DNA of 64,000 bases from Perca fluviatilis (taxonomy: Eukaryota; Chordata; Actinopteri; Perciformes; Percidae): assembly GCF_010015445.1 (NCBI RefSeq), contig NC_053120.1, positions 18,038,308 through 18,102,307 on the forward strand, written 5' to 3'. The notes under the pieces were generated by a model. That model was not told the DNA's origin, made no database searches, and worked only from the letters and a program-made list of their open reading frames with translations. Within the stretch, counting starts at the first letter, position 1. Every line of letters begins with the position of its first letter. Shown here in pieces: positions 35,691 through 46,037 of this stretch. The position numbers were made by a program, and so were the translations under genes.

Positions 35691-36404
35691 TAAGTCAAAG
35701 TCTTATTAGGAAATAACCTTTTTAATTGATTGAGCTAACCCATACAACTGGCACTCTTGTAGTGCTTTCTTTTCACAGAAGTCTCTCCTGATGGGAATTC
35801 TGGGTAAAGGTAATGATATACTAGAGCACTTGGGATGGGGTGGGAGGTTGGCGGGGCCTTAAGCCATTTCACCAATGAAGCCATGAAGTCTCAGTGCAGA
35901 AGAAAAAAAGCAGAGTGAATGACAAGTTAATTGGCGGCATCCGTGGACCTCAGGGTCTGGTCGTGATGTGGAGGCCAGACAGGGTGGGATGGTATGCCAG
36001 CTAATCCGCCTTTGTCCTCCCCCCGCTGCGGGTCCGACTCCTTGGAGAGGAAGGACCTGTTCAAGTGAGTACCTCAACAATCTGATTGTTCCAGCTCCAG
36101 TCCCAGTCTCACAAAGGCTGAGTTGATTTTGTGCCTTGACTGAAATGGCCTTTGCTTGTACTCTTTGGTTTATTGACATCAAAGAAAGAATGTCTCACTG
36201 TGAGCTTTGGAATAATTAGCTATCATTTGAAATGGCATGTTAATTTGTGACCATTAAAGGCATTTCATTCCAAATAATCTGTCTTGGTATACTGTACAAA
36301 CAACTCATTAGTTCTTGTTGAAGACTTCACATACCTCTGTGTTTCAGCACAAAAACAGACTTATCTTATGCCCTAGGACTATCCAATCTATTGGTATAGA
36401 CCAG
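35691..36404. other. No recognisable gene
   Basis: Includes a minus-strand 107-codon frame (35859-36182) with no identifiable domain. Otherwise nothing is recognised. Confidence 0.4.
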
Positions 36405-36860
36405 GGGTACTCAAATACCAATCAGAGAGGTCCACGTACCAAAATGACTAATGTGGCACAGGTCCAGAGTATGGAGCAATTCTGTATTAATGGGAAAAGT
36501 GACTCCTTTGTTTTTCAGCCAAGTTCTTAAACAAAGGATACTATGGCCCAGCAGAGACAACAATATTAGTGTCCAATAGTGGGTTTGTCACTGTATTCTT
36601 AGTTATTGTTGTGTCTGGATTCAATACAAAAGATTAAATGTAATATACACTAATTCTGCAGATAGCTTGGTATGACAATTTCAATTGGTAAGGTTGTGTG
36701 GTTCTTACCTCTGATCAAAATGTTTGGTATCTAAGGGGCATTTTGAATTAGTAACCTGCATTGCAAGTAGGGTTGGGTACCGTTCACTTTTTTTTCAGTA
36801 CCATCACCTCAATTTCGGTTCCAGTACCCAATGGTACCTTTTTTTCGGTACTTAACAAAA
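36404..36860. mobile_element. Two partial DNA-transposon ends
   Basis: CAGGGGTACTCAAATA near 36404 resembles a hAT-type terminus. TAGGGTTGGGTACCG near 36771, followed by repeated CGGTAC/GGTACC-type text, resembles the end at 26453. Neither partner terminus is visible, so these are fragments. Confidence 0.35.
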
Positions 36861-37095
36861 AATAATTTCAGTTGTAAAAATAATTCCAAACCTATTTATC
36901 CTTTTTGCTTAGACCATCTTGTTATTTATTTAGAACATTTTACACACCACAGAAAATACAAGACCTCCTTCTCCCCTCCCAAACCCATCCCCTCAACCTA
37001 TCAAATGAAATATTTATTACCATATTGGTCCGAATATAAGACTTTTTTTTTTTTTCCTGGAAATACGTCTGAAAAAGGGGGGTCTTCTTATATTT

Positions 37096-37213
37096 GGGGT
37101 GCAGTACAACAAAAATATGGTGTTTTTTGAAAATTAAACCATGTAAACCTATTCTGGTACAACCTCTAAATACAATTATGAACGTGAAAATTAGCATAAT
37201 ATGAGCACTTTAA
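37096..37213. mobile_element. MITE 3' part nested in the pogo-like relic
   Basis: Near-identical to 11966-12083: TACAACAAAAATATGGTG, then CCTATTCTGGTACAACC, ending ATAATATGAGCACTTT. Here the end is followed by AA, completing a TTAA. Its 5' two-thirds are missing, so it is a truncated copy. Confidence 0.8.
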
Positions 37214-37475
37214 TGTTACAAATAGCTGGTCGAAATGGCAGAGTTTTATATGGTCAAATGGTCATATATGGCCAGATAGAGAGAGACTGAAGAGAGAGAG
37301 AGGCCACGGCGCCCACGGCATTAGAACAGAGTAGTGAATCAGAGAAACAAAACGTGTTTTCGTGAATTCATTACTAGAAATGTAACTGTAGTAAGCATCT
37401 CACTATTACTAACATTATCCACATTCATATTCAGACACAACAAAGGATATATCCAGCTACAAAAAAGCCTAAAAG

Positions 37476-37712
37476 TTGGAAGTTAGAACGGAAGTACAAC
37501 GAGGCGTTATCATGGAGATGATACACCATCTAAAAATGCCAACAGCCAGAGGAAAAAGCAGCCACTTCCAAGAGATTGACAGGAGAGCGTGTGATTACAT
37601 GACTGAAAAATGGAATGATGGGATGCCCATTACCAGAGCAGTCATTCAGCTGAAGGCCTTGGAAATATTTACTGTTAATTTAAATGTGACACTTTCTTCT
37701 AAAAGATATTGA
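37476..37712 (+). pseudogene. CENP-B/Tc5-type HTH fragment of a pogo-like transposase
   Basis: The frame contains SHFQEIDRRACDYMTEKWND then GMPITRAVIQLKALEIF. This pattern (F-x-E-x-D-x8-W/F-x3-G-x-P-x-T-R-x2-I-Q-x-K-A-x-E-I) is that of the second DNA-binding HTH of pogo/Tigger transposases. Just upstream in the same frame YKKA, a stop and KLEV resemble the first HTH, broken. The DDE catalytic domain is absent. Confidence 0.7.
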
Positions 37713-38285
37713 AAATATTATTTTATTTAAAAAAAAATTTAACAACCTTGTTTCATTCAATGTGTTTTTATTAGAATTTTTTTCAAATACAATTATTTTC
37801 TTTATAAAAACAAGATTTGGTCTTCAAAAAGAATTTTTCAAAAAATTAGTCTTGAAAGAGGGTGTTTCGTCGTATAATCAGGGTCGTCTTATATTTGGAC
37901 AACACTACACTGAAACTTTTATTCTTGTATTTGTATATTATTCTATTTTAGCCAGTTTTTTTTATTTTATATTTCTTTTTAATTGCTCTTGAATGTTTTA
38001 TGTAAAGCACTTTGAATTGCCTTGTTGTTGAAATGTGCTGTAGAAATAAAGTTGCCTTGCTTTACAATCTGCAGCCTGCAGTCAGTCAAAAGGGCATAGA
38101 GAACACTGTCTAAGTGGAAGTGTAACCACACCGCGACTGCTTTCGGCTCTCCATTATATTATGTTGCAGCGAACGCCGTCTGCAGTTTTGAAAAGTCTGC
38201 CTTCTCAGTGTGTGTGTGTGTGTGTATCGGAGACCCACTCTCTGTCAACATGCAGAAAGGACAGTCAAACTCACTCTTTCTCTCG

Positions 38286-38477
38286 TTTTTTTGGGGGCAT
38301 TTCAGGCTTTAATTCTTATAGGACAGCTGAAGACATGAAAGAGGGGAGAGAGAGAGAGAGGGTGAATCACATGCAGCAAAGGGCCGCAGGTCGGAGTCAA
38401 ACCTGCAGCCGCTGCGTCAGGAGCAAACATCTGTATATGGGCGCGCGCTCTACCAGGTGAGCTACAGCACCGCCCGG
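38286..38477 (-). mobile_element. tRNA-derived SINE, minus strand
   Basis: On the minus strand an A-box-like TAGCTCACCTGG (38453-38464) and a B-box-like GGTTTGACTCC (38393-38403) are spaced as in a tRNA promoter. They are followed by GGCCCTTTGCTGCATGTGAT and a CT-rich tail. The same body occurs at 49908-50078 and, degraded, at 57396-57545. RNA polymerase III would transcribe it leftward. Confidence 0.85.
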
Positions 38478-40793
38478 CACCATTTGATTTAACGTGAATC
38501 GCGTATCGTGTAGATCGTGTACTGTATGGCCTTGAGAACAGGTTTAACGGGCCATTGTTAGGAAAAATCCACCTTCACATGAAACTCGCACACTGATGAA
38601 CATTAGTGATATTGAGTGTGTACCAGCTTTATTTTATAAAGGCATTATTATTCACTTATTTACTTTCCTTCAATCTTTTCATCAACTTTTGCTCCATTTG
38701 GTGATTTCCGACTTCGAAAATCCCTTTTGAATGGATGAATGGACTTAAACATGTTTAACGGAAAAATGAGTTAGCAGTATAGTTTCTTTCAGCTGCGCAA
38801 AATGAAAGGTGTCCCCTCTAATCAATATGGAACATGTCTTGTGTATCAACTGCATTATGGTCTATGGAGACATTCATATTGCCTTCGCTTCTTCTATAAA
38901 GGGATGTTATTTAACCAGTATCCTTGAACTCTCATAACAACTCAGAAATAAAAGAATACAATACAAGTGCATTTCTTTGTAATGTGCTTATATAACAGTT
39001 AATGTGTTAGAGTTTAAAGTGTACTATAACGGAAATAGAAGTGAATATTTTCTTGCACAGTTTCAAAAGAGACCTGAAAGCACACAGACGGCCATTCCAC
39101 CATAAAAAAGAAACATTGCAAATAAAACCTGTGAGTCATTCATCACAATTTAGTTACTTAGCCCCATATTCCACACCTGGGTGCCCAGCTTGCCATTAAT
39201 GTCAGCTGCTCACCAATACAACTCAGCGAGACACTCCACAATATCCAGTCTGACACATTGGCTCCTCGCTTTGGAGATTAGAGATTCATATTTCAGTTAG
39301 ACATATTTACAGCCTAAAGTCTCTATGCCCAATAACATTTCTCCTCCCAATTATTACTTTTTTTTTACCATCATACAAGAAAGTACTGAAGAAATAATAG
39401 TGTGATATTCCCTCAAGTATAGCTTCAAAAGCTGGACTAAGTGATTTGTGTTTCTATAGAGAAGAAATACATCAAAACAAATTCATAGGGAGTCTTTAAT
39501 ACTTTAATAATATACTTTAATACTAAAATATATCATCTTATTAAGGTGTTAGCAAAGAATTGCTTATACTTTGACATTTCGCACTTTTGTAACATAGACA
39601 TCCCATCAGAGTTGTCATTTCTAACACCTAGTCACATATGTGCGATACAAAAATATGTTTTTTTCCTGTTTGACATTTAATTTTATAATTAGTGCATGAT
39701 TAATGTACATGATTACACAACTTGATAGGATTACCACAAGAAGGATTATATTCCATATATAATGTATTCATTCTAGCAGCTCATTGTAAAACAAAACTTT
39801 GTTCTTCTGCCTTTAAAATTACTTACTGACTCTTATGTCATTTTGAAAATTACTTAATGTTAATTGAGATTGTGATTAAGATAAAGATTGTTTGACATTA
39901 ACATGTGAGCTCCAGTAGCAGGTGTTGTGGCCTATTTGTGCCTTTTTTCATACACAATCATTTAGCCTGAAGCTACCATACCATACAAGATGAACCGGGT
40001 GTGTGAGAGAAATTGTGTTCTTGATTCACCCTTGTTAAGTATAATTTAACACTTTGTATAACACTATCTTGACGTGAAGTACCTGGAATTCAAGGCCCAT
40101 GTTGTTAGTGAGCAACACTGTCCCATCAACAGAAAACACATGACATGTATACATCGTCATCTATGTTAAACAGTTAATCAGACTTGTTTTACTCATTGGA
40201 TAACCTTCTTATATCTAGTCCTTCTCACCACTCTCAACGGCCATAATGATAAATGTTTTTTCAATTGCCATGCTTGGCATGCTTTAGAGTCCCAGATACA
40301 GCTCAACGTCTACTGCAAACAGCATTCAGAGTCACATTACACACAACAGACACTGCACTTCTATCCAATTTAAGGTTTTAACCAGACATATTACCATCTT
40401 TTTATTTATGTCGAAGAACCATCCTCCTTTGCTGAGCCTGTGGAGGATAAATTGAACAAACACACAGCTTGAGGTCTACCTGTTACTTTACATACTGAAT
40501 GAGCAACATCGAGTGAATCTGCATACATCTAAGGGACGCCGCACCTTATATTAATTTCACATTTATATTCATATCATGCGCCTGAGGGCATGTATAAGCA
40601 GGGTACCACTGTAGGGGGTATGAAGGGGTGGGGTACATGCTTGCAAATCAACATCTCAAAATGAAAGTGTTAAAGCATCTCAAAGAGCAAACGTTACAAG
40701 CGTAAACATGCATACTCGCCAGCGGGAGTAATGGTTGTTCATGCTAATTGAGTTCAATAAGCAGGCTAAAGAGAGTTGATTGTTTTGCTGATT
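38478..40793. other. No recognisable gene
   Basis: AT-rich unique-looking DNA with no transposon ends and no frame above about 60 codons. Confidence 0.45.
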
Positions 40794-40928
40794 CATTCTT
40801 ATGGAGTTATATTCCTATCTTTAATCAAGAGCGCATTCTTTCAATTTGAGAGCATTTCTCACTGATATTACGTTCAGATTTTGTAATAATTTCCCTCAAA
40901 ACCTTGCTCTCACACTCAAATAGTCACT

Positions 40929-41048
40929 GCTCGCGCTTGGATTTGCTCTGCTTGTGCTCAAAGTTTGTGCTCGCGCTTGGATTTTCTCTGCTTGTGCTCA
41001 AAGTTTGTGCTCGCCCTTGGATTTGCTCTGCTTGCACTCAAACTTTCT
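40929..41048 (+). repeat. 40-bp subterminal tandem repeats (three units)
   Basis: Units start GCTCGCGCTTGGATTT and run 40 bp through TGCTCAAAGTTTGT. The third is diverged (GCTCGCCCTTGG). Two units are present in the right terminus at about 44950-45031. Subterminal repeats in DNA transposons commonly bind transposase; here that role is inferred. Confidence 0.9.
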
Positions 41049-41211
41049 GCTTGGACTCAGATATGTTGTTGTTTGGACAGATTTCCTGCTCTCAGCTTTG
41101 AACCTTCTCCTACGCACTCAGGCTGATTCTGCTCACTTGCAAAGTTTCTGCTCTCGGTTTCTCCTGCGCGCTTGGATTTTTGTGTGTTATAACCCTATCA
41201 AAAGTCAACAA

Positions 41212-41342
41212 CCAATAGAATGCCAGCTGTAGTGTTGACCAATGAAATGATCCCAACCCTGTTGAGGGTGCGTTCACTTTACTTTAGAGAGCGTCTGTTG
41301 AGGCGGCTGCTCTGTAACCTGACTGTAACCAAGTTTATATAT
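41212..41342 (+). promoter_or_regulatory. Inward promoter in the left terminus: two CCAAT boxes and TATA
   Basis: CCAAT at 41212-41216 and 41239-41243, and a TTTATATAT box at 41334-41342, precede an ATG at 41395 by a spacing normal for an RNA polymerase II promoter. The same set is mirrored in the right terminus, so the element would have two convergent promoters. Confidence 0.5.
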
Positions 41343-41394
41343 CCCCGCGCCGTTTATAGCTTTATTATAAGTATATGTCAACAATGTGCCCAGA

Positions 41395-41482
41395 ATGGTC
41401 GACGCACTTTCACCTGCACCCGTCAGGAAACTGGAGAAAGCTTTGAAGTGGGACGTATGAAGTTATGTCCACAACTACGAGG
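41395..41482 (+). CDS. First-exon-like ORF in the left terminus
   Basis: The ATG at 41395 begins MVDALSPAPVRKLEKALK and stops at TGA 41458-41460 after 21 codons. Beyond it lies CGAGG|GTGAGT, a near-ideal splice donor at 41483. The right terminus encodes MVEALSPAPVRKRERK on the minus strand before its own stop. The two copies differ by small indels around the stop, suggesting the ancestral frame ran through to the donor. The conserved Ser-Pro-Ala-Pro-Val-Arg-Lys start in both arms favours real coding. Product unknown. Confidence 0.4.
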
Positions 41483-41561
41483 GTGAGTAACATAACTTAA
41501 GCACCTAGCTAGCTAGCTAGCATATGGCCTAGCTTGATGTCCAGAAACAAATAGAGGTGGT

Positions 41562-41727
41562 TTAATGTACCTAAACAATGATCAATGATTACCAAATTTC
41601 TCTCTCATATTGCTCCTCATAACCACTGAAAACTGTCAAAAAAATCTAACCCAAAGTCCAATTATTATGGACGTTATGTGACTGATAACTGATTGATATC
41701 TGATTGATCATTGTTTAGGTACATTAA
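41562..41727. repeat. 25-bp perfect inverted repeat (stem-loop or foldback MITE)
   Basis: TTAATGTACCTAAACAATGA plus TCAAT at 41562-41586 is exactly complementary to 41703-41727, with a 116-bp loop. It lies just inside the left terminal repeat and has no counterpart at the right one. Confidence 0.9.
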
Positions 41728-42540
41728 GTTACCACGTTAAGCTTTTTGTCCCGGCTGCTGTTGAGGGAAACTGTAGTCTATAACTTCCTGAGCGACTGAT
41801 CGTCCATTTTTTCCCCCTTTACATAATAAATATGGCTATGAAATGGAACATGAAATACATAAATGAGGCAATACATATATAGGCATTAGTCATTATAGTT
41901 CAATAGCCTAAATACATATGTTTTACTTATATTTATTTCCGGGGACTTTTATTTATTCCGTCTATTTATATGCACGTTATATTCAAAGGAAGTTTAGTTA
42001 TCTCACAGGCTCAGACTAAAAGCCAGCAGCAAGGCCGCCTAAAACTAGTGCATAGCATATCACTGCAAAGTAAATAAAATATGAATAATTCACGAGCGCG
42101 GTAGATTCCCAGGTCAGCTAGACGTAAAGCTGCTCTGCAGACGGACCAGAGTCATCAGCCGCGCCGGCGTAAGCAGCGGGGACCAAGCTCACAGGGCTGG
42201 TAGCTAGCTGCTAGCTCGCTGCAGCAGCTAATATTAGAATATTAGACCCAGCACCGGAGGTCTGATCCCCATGATTTAAAAACGAAAATCAAATAACCAT
42301 TTGTTTTTAATACCTGTTTATGAAATGAAAATCAAATGAACGAAAAAGTACACGGACCCAGTCTGTTGATGTACAATTTCACCACTAATAAAACAGATCT
42401 AGAGATGATATGCTTTATTTGCAACTTAAATGTAATTTTTAAATTAATACAAAGCAAACTGAGCAGAAAGAACAAGTATTTTGTTGGTTTGTTTCTCTTC
42501 TTCCAGGTGTGACTGAAGTACCCGTTGAGCTGCATCACAG

Positions 42541-42624
42541 CTGCACTGCGTGCCGGACCTCTGCCAGTCAGCACATCACTCACCTGTGTGCAGAGGACAG
42601 GCAGCAGTAGCACAAACCAAGAAG
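42541..42624 (+). CDS. Exon-like block A inside the long-terminus element
   Basis: Follows ...GCATCACAG and is open for 28 codons (LHCVPDLCQSAHHSPVCRG... ending TKK) to a weak donor AAG|GTTGGC. An alternative acceptor with a better pyrimidine tract (CTTCTTCCAG, ending near 42507) would read a different frame (VTEVPVELHHSCTACR...) that stops at TAG. Phase 0 at both ends would join it to block B. Recognised family: none. This is the weakest of the three blocks. Confidence 0.25.
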
Positions 42625-42721
42625 GTTGGCAAGTCTGATAATAATGCAATTTGTAAAAATAATAATAATATAATAGTAAAATCATGTTACATACACTTAT
42701 GTTTCTTGCTTAAATTCACAG

Positions 42722-42781
42722 GGTGCACAACCAGGCCTGGGAGAGAAAATTACTGATGTCCACAAAACCAAATCAGAGAAG
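42722..42781 (+). CDS. Exon-like block B inside the long-terminus element
   Basis: Bounded by acceptor AAATTCACAG and donor AAG|GTAAGG, both close to consensus. It has exactly 20 codons in phase 0, beginning GAQPGLGEKITD and ending KSEK. It joins in frame to block C. No domain is recognised. Confidence 0.4.
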
Positions 42782-42865
42782 GTAAGGTAAAGGTATGATG
42801 TTATAAGCAAGCTATGTACACCTAATATATTAACGTGTTGATGTCTATGAATCTGTCTTTAATAG

Positions 42866-42970
42866 GAGCATACTATACAAAGACAACAGTGGGAGTTCCT
42901 GGATCGGTCTGTCCTCAAAGTGCCAGAGATCTACAAGGACTTCACCCTTTTCTGCACCATCAGCGTATAA
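42866..42970 (+). CDS. Exon-like terminal block C with stop and poly(A) signal
   Basis: Preceded by acceptor TCTTTAATAG. It is open for 34 codons (EHTIQRQQWEFLDRSVLKVP then EIYKDFTLFCTISV) to TAA at 42968-42970, in phase with block B. A canonical AATAAA follows at 43058-43063 with GT-rich sequence after it. This is the structure of a last exon. It could be a transposon-encoded or captured host segment; I recognise no family. Confidence 0.42.
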   Translation, partial: EHTIQRQQWEFLDRSVLKVPEIYKDFTLFCTISV

Positions 42971-43057
42971 TCAAAGTGATAAAAGAGAACAAATTATTGT
43001 TTTCTCTGTTGACATGAATAGGTGCCTGTAATGTCTGTCCATATATTCAATCAATTC

Positions 43058-43063
43058 AATAAA
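43058..43063 (+). terminator. Poly(A) signal AATAAA
   Basis: Canonical hexamer 88 bp after the stop of block C, followed by TGTTGATAAGT. Confidence 0.4.
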
Positions 43064-44458
43064 TGTTGATAAGTATCACTGCTATTTCTTAAATCATTGT
43101 AGTTTTTCAGAGCAATAAGATACAGATTATTAAAACCATGTTCACATTTGCAACAAATTAAAACCCTGATCAAGGCAAATTGTTTTTCATGTTCCATAAC
43201 ATTTATAAAAAAAAAACAGTACAATTAAATTTACCAGAGCTGACACTTGGTAAATAGCTTTAATTTACCTTGTCAAAACAATGAGTAATTCATAACAAAT
43301 TGCACAATATTTGACACAAAAACCTAAAAGTGTATGGTTCATACTACGGTGAAGCAGTACAATGTGCCTATAGGATTTACTGTAGCAGGAACATTGATAT
43401 TGGCAAACAGATGACCCAGGTTCAGGTGAGTTTGTGAGCAGGGTTATGAATAAAGATAAGATAGGCCTAGTGTTCACAAGAGGGATGATTCAGGTATGGC
43501 AACACAAATTAAGAATAATTCAATTTAATAGGAGGTATGTACAACTAGTAGAAGATAAATTAACTATACAAGAGCAATTAAGGTAAAATTTTGAGGTGGC
43601 AAGCTAAAGTATAGTCAATAGCATGGAGTCAAGTCAACAGTGTACAATCAGAATAATAAATTTCTGTACAAAACAATACAAAAATAATAGTGTTTGATGC
43701 AGTATGGAGAATCAACAGTCTCTCCAAGAGACTTTTGCTAGTTGATATGTTACTACAAACAAAATTCATGTACATTGTGATCTGTAGCCAGTCATACAGT
43801 AGGTAATTGGAGCAGATGTCTCCAGCCATGGAACAGGTAGATCGGAGCAGATGGTTGTAGTCTTAGGCAGCCTGCAGCAGGTAGATCTGGAGAGTTGTTT
43901 AGTTGCGAGACATACAGCAGGTAGATCTGGAGTAGCAGGGTGAATTGTAGCTATCATGGGTTGGTGTATGACACAGGAGATCAACAGGGGTAACCCTCAG
44001 CCCCACCTGGATGAAAAGAAAGTAAAACAAAATACTTGTTTTTAAGTTAAGTTTGTTTTGTATCACTTAAACAAATAACTGCTATTTAAGGAACAATAAA
44101 AACCATATCATTTCTAGATCTGTTTTATTATAGTGATAAAATTGAACTTAACATTACGTTTTATACAGATTGCTATGAATGCTATTTTTAAACTAATGTT
44201 ATATGAAGGAATGAAGACTAAATTCTGATGAACAACAAACAACAGTGATGCAAAAACTGACACAAACAATCCAGTTTCTTGTGTTCTTTCAGTTATATTA
44301 CAGTTTATGTTTTACTACTGGCTCTAACATGAAATTAGCCAAATCCCAGGAACAATGGTTAACCAAACGAGGAAAAAATACAAAGTAGGGTCATCACATA
44401 TACACACACTGTCCCTCATATGTCATTCAATCTAGCTAGCTATACAATAAAGAACATA
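43064..44458. other. Interior of the long-terminus element, no gene seen
   Basis: AT-rich. Near 43835-43935 the text GCAGGTAGATCTGGAG recurs in imperfect copies (about 43876 and 43917, with a weaker one near 43833), a short degenerate repeat. No transposase motif was found on either strand. Confidence 0.5.
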
Positions 44459-45159
44459 TATTTGTTTCTGGACATCAAGCTATTTAAGGCTAAAAGCTAT
44501 AGGTTAAGTTTAATGTTTAAGTTGTGGGACATAACTTCACATCGTCCCACTTCAAAGCTTTCTCTCCCGTTTCCTGACGGGTGCAGGTGAAAGTGCTTCG
44601 ACCATTCTGTGCACATTGTTGACATATACTTATAATAAAGCTATAAACGGCGGGGATATATAAACTTGGTTACAGTCAGGTTACAGTGCAGCCGCCCTCA
44701 ACAGACGTTCTAAAGTAAAGTGAAACGCACCCTCAACGGGGTTGGGATCATTTCATTGGTCAACACTACAGCTGGCATTCTATTGGTTGTTGACTTTTGA
44801 TAGGGTTATAACACAAAAAAATCCAAGCGCCGCAGGAGAAATCCGGAGCAGAAACTTTGCAAGTGAGCAGAATCAGCCTGAGTGCCGAGGAGAAGGTTCA
44901 AAGCTGAGAGCAGGAAATCTGTCCAAACAACAACATATCTGAGTCCAAGCAGAAAGTTTGAGTGCAAGCAGAGCAAATCCAAGCGCGAGCACAAACTTTG
45001 AGCACAAGCAGAGCAAATCCAAGCGCGAGCAGTGACTATTTGAGTGTGAGAGCAAGGTTTTGAGGGAAATTATTACAAAATCTGAACGTAATATCAGTGA
45101 GAAATGCTCTCAAATTGAAAGAATGCGCTCTTGATTAAAGATAGGAATATAACTCCATA
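44459..45159 (-). repeat. Right terminal inverted repeat (701 bp)
   Basis: Reverse-complement partner of 40800-41553. It has two rather than three 40-bp subterminal units and carries the mirrored CCAAT, TATA and ATG features, with a minus-strand ATG at 44605. Confidence 0.92.
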
Positions 45160-45165
45160 CATTCT

Positions 45166-46037
45166 ATAATGGCTTTGACATTAACTCACAAATATGATAT
45201 TTGGCACAATCCAGTTATAGCTTGACCTCATCAAACCTAAATAGAGGGCTAGTTTTGGCATTGTTAGAGAGCTTACCATAGAATAGTCTTAATTTAAACA
45301 AGCAAACTTTGTTAGAAATATTTCTATTAACATAAGTAACTTGTATAACTACATGGAGGTGCTCTGAATGAGTGCATGATCTTGTGCATGTGCAGACTTG
45401 AACTGGCAATTCTAGTAATTGTTTCCAGTGGAGAACAGGGACAAGAAGAGGAGGCCGCTGCTGAGGACGACCGCCCAATGGGGCCGGTCCAGATGAAAAT
45501 TTCCCAGTCCGACCCTGGCACACACAGAAAATCACACACACAAGCAGAATGCCTCAGATACATATGCCTGAGTGCTGATCCCATTCTCACCACGCCTCCT
45601 CACGGAGTGGAATTCAAGGCCACGTCTTAATTGAAAAGCTCGAGTGGGCCATTACATTTTGTGTAGGAGGCAGGAAAGAATAATTTGAATTCACATGCTC
45701 TGTTCAAAGTGATGACTCAGACGCCTTGAAACAGCTTTATTAGTAAATCATAAAGACTTCTTTATGTTGTTAATGATTTGTCCATTAACTAACATAATAG
45801 GTGTATTTTAATTAGTCCCTGACTTTAGTATTACTGGGGTTTATCGGTTCTAATCCGGTGAGTACATTCTTGGACCAAGTTTTCAGTGATCATTTGTTTT
45901 AAATGTCAGGAAAAGAGCAAGTACAAAGACATAAACAAGCAAACAAAATCATGTCATGCCATTCTTCATCTTTTTCCCTGTCCGTGCTTTAAACAATTGA
46001 ACAACATTCTAAAAAAAACTCTAATAAGCATACTGTT
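45166..46037. other. No recognisable gene
   Basis: The opposed frames at 45215-45630 overlap each other and lack motifs. Confidence 0.45.

Larger units (their letters stand above)
37022..37906 (+). mobile_element. pogo/Tigger-like transposon relic (about 885 bp)
   Basis: The left end ATTGGTCCGAATATAAGAC and the right end GTCGTCTTATATTTGGAC are imperfect inverted repeats. The AATATAAGAC terminus is one I recall from pogo-type elements in vertebrates. A TA precedes the left TTGG; the right flank is CA, so the TA duplication is mutated or the end is misplaced. It contains a CENP-B-type HTH remnant and a nested MITE segment. Confidence 0.65.
40800..41553 (+). repeat. Left terminal inverted repeat (754 bp)
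   Basis: Matches the reverse complement of 44459-45159 from the outer end inward to CTTGATGTCCAGAAACAAAT. It differs by scattered substitutions, single-base indels and one extra 40-bp subterminal unit. Confidence 0.92.
40800..45159. mobile_element. Long-terminus DNA transposon, unclassified (4360 bp)
   Basis: The left end TATGGAGTTATATTCCTATC and the right end GATAGGAATATAACTCCATA are perfect inverted repeats that continue, with small indels, for about 700-750 bp into each end. The 6-bp sequence CATTCT flanks both sides (40794-40799 and 45160-45165). Termini carry promoter-like motifs and a short ORF with a splice donor; the interior has exon-like blocks and a poly(A) signal but no recognisable transposase. 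A 6-bp duplication with very long inverted repeats is known for Polinton/Maverick elements, but the terminal bases and size do not fit those. Probably non-autonomous. Confidence 0.88.

Noticed and set aside
38393..38464. Possible tRNA genes at the A/B-box pairs (also 49992-50064 and 57477-57532)
   Set aside because: The boxes sit in SINE bodies with a shared non-tRNA region and CT-rich tail, and no cloverleaf acceptor stem closes.
40929..41048. CRISPR-like direct repeats
   Set aside because: Units are contiguous without unique spacers, and the context is a eukaryotic transposon terminus.
40800..45159. Polinton/Maverick identity for the long-terminus element
   Set aside because: The 6-bp duplication and long termini fit, but the size is a quarter of normal, the terminal bases are wrong, and no polymerase B, retroviral-type integrase, protease or ATPase frame is visible.
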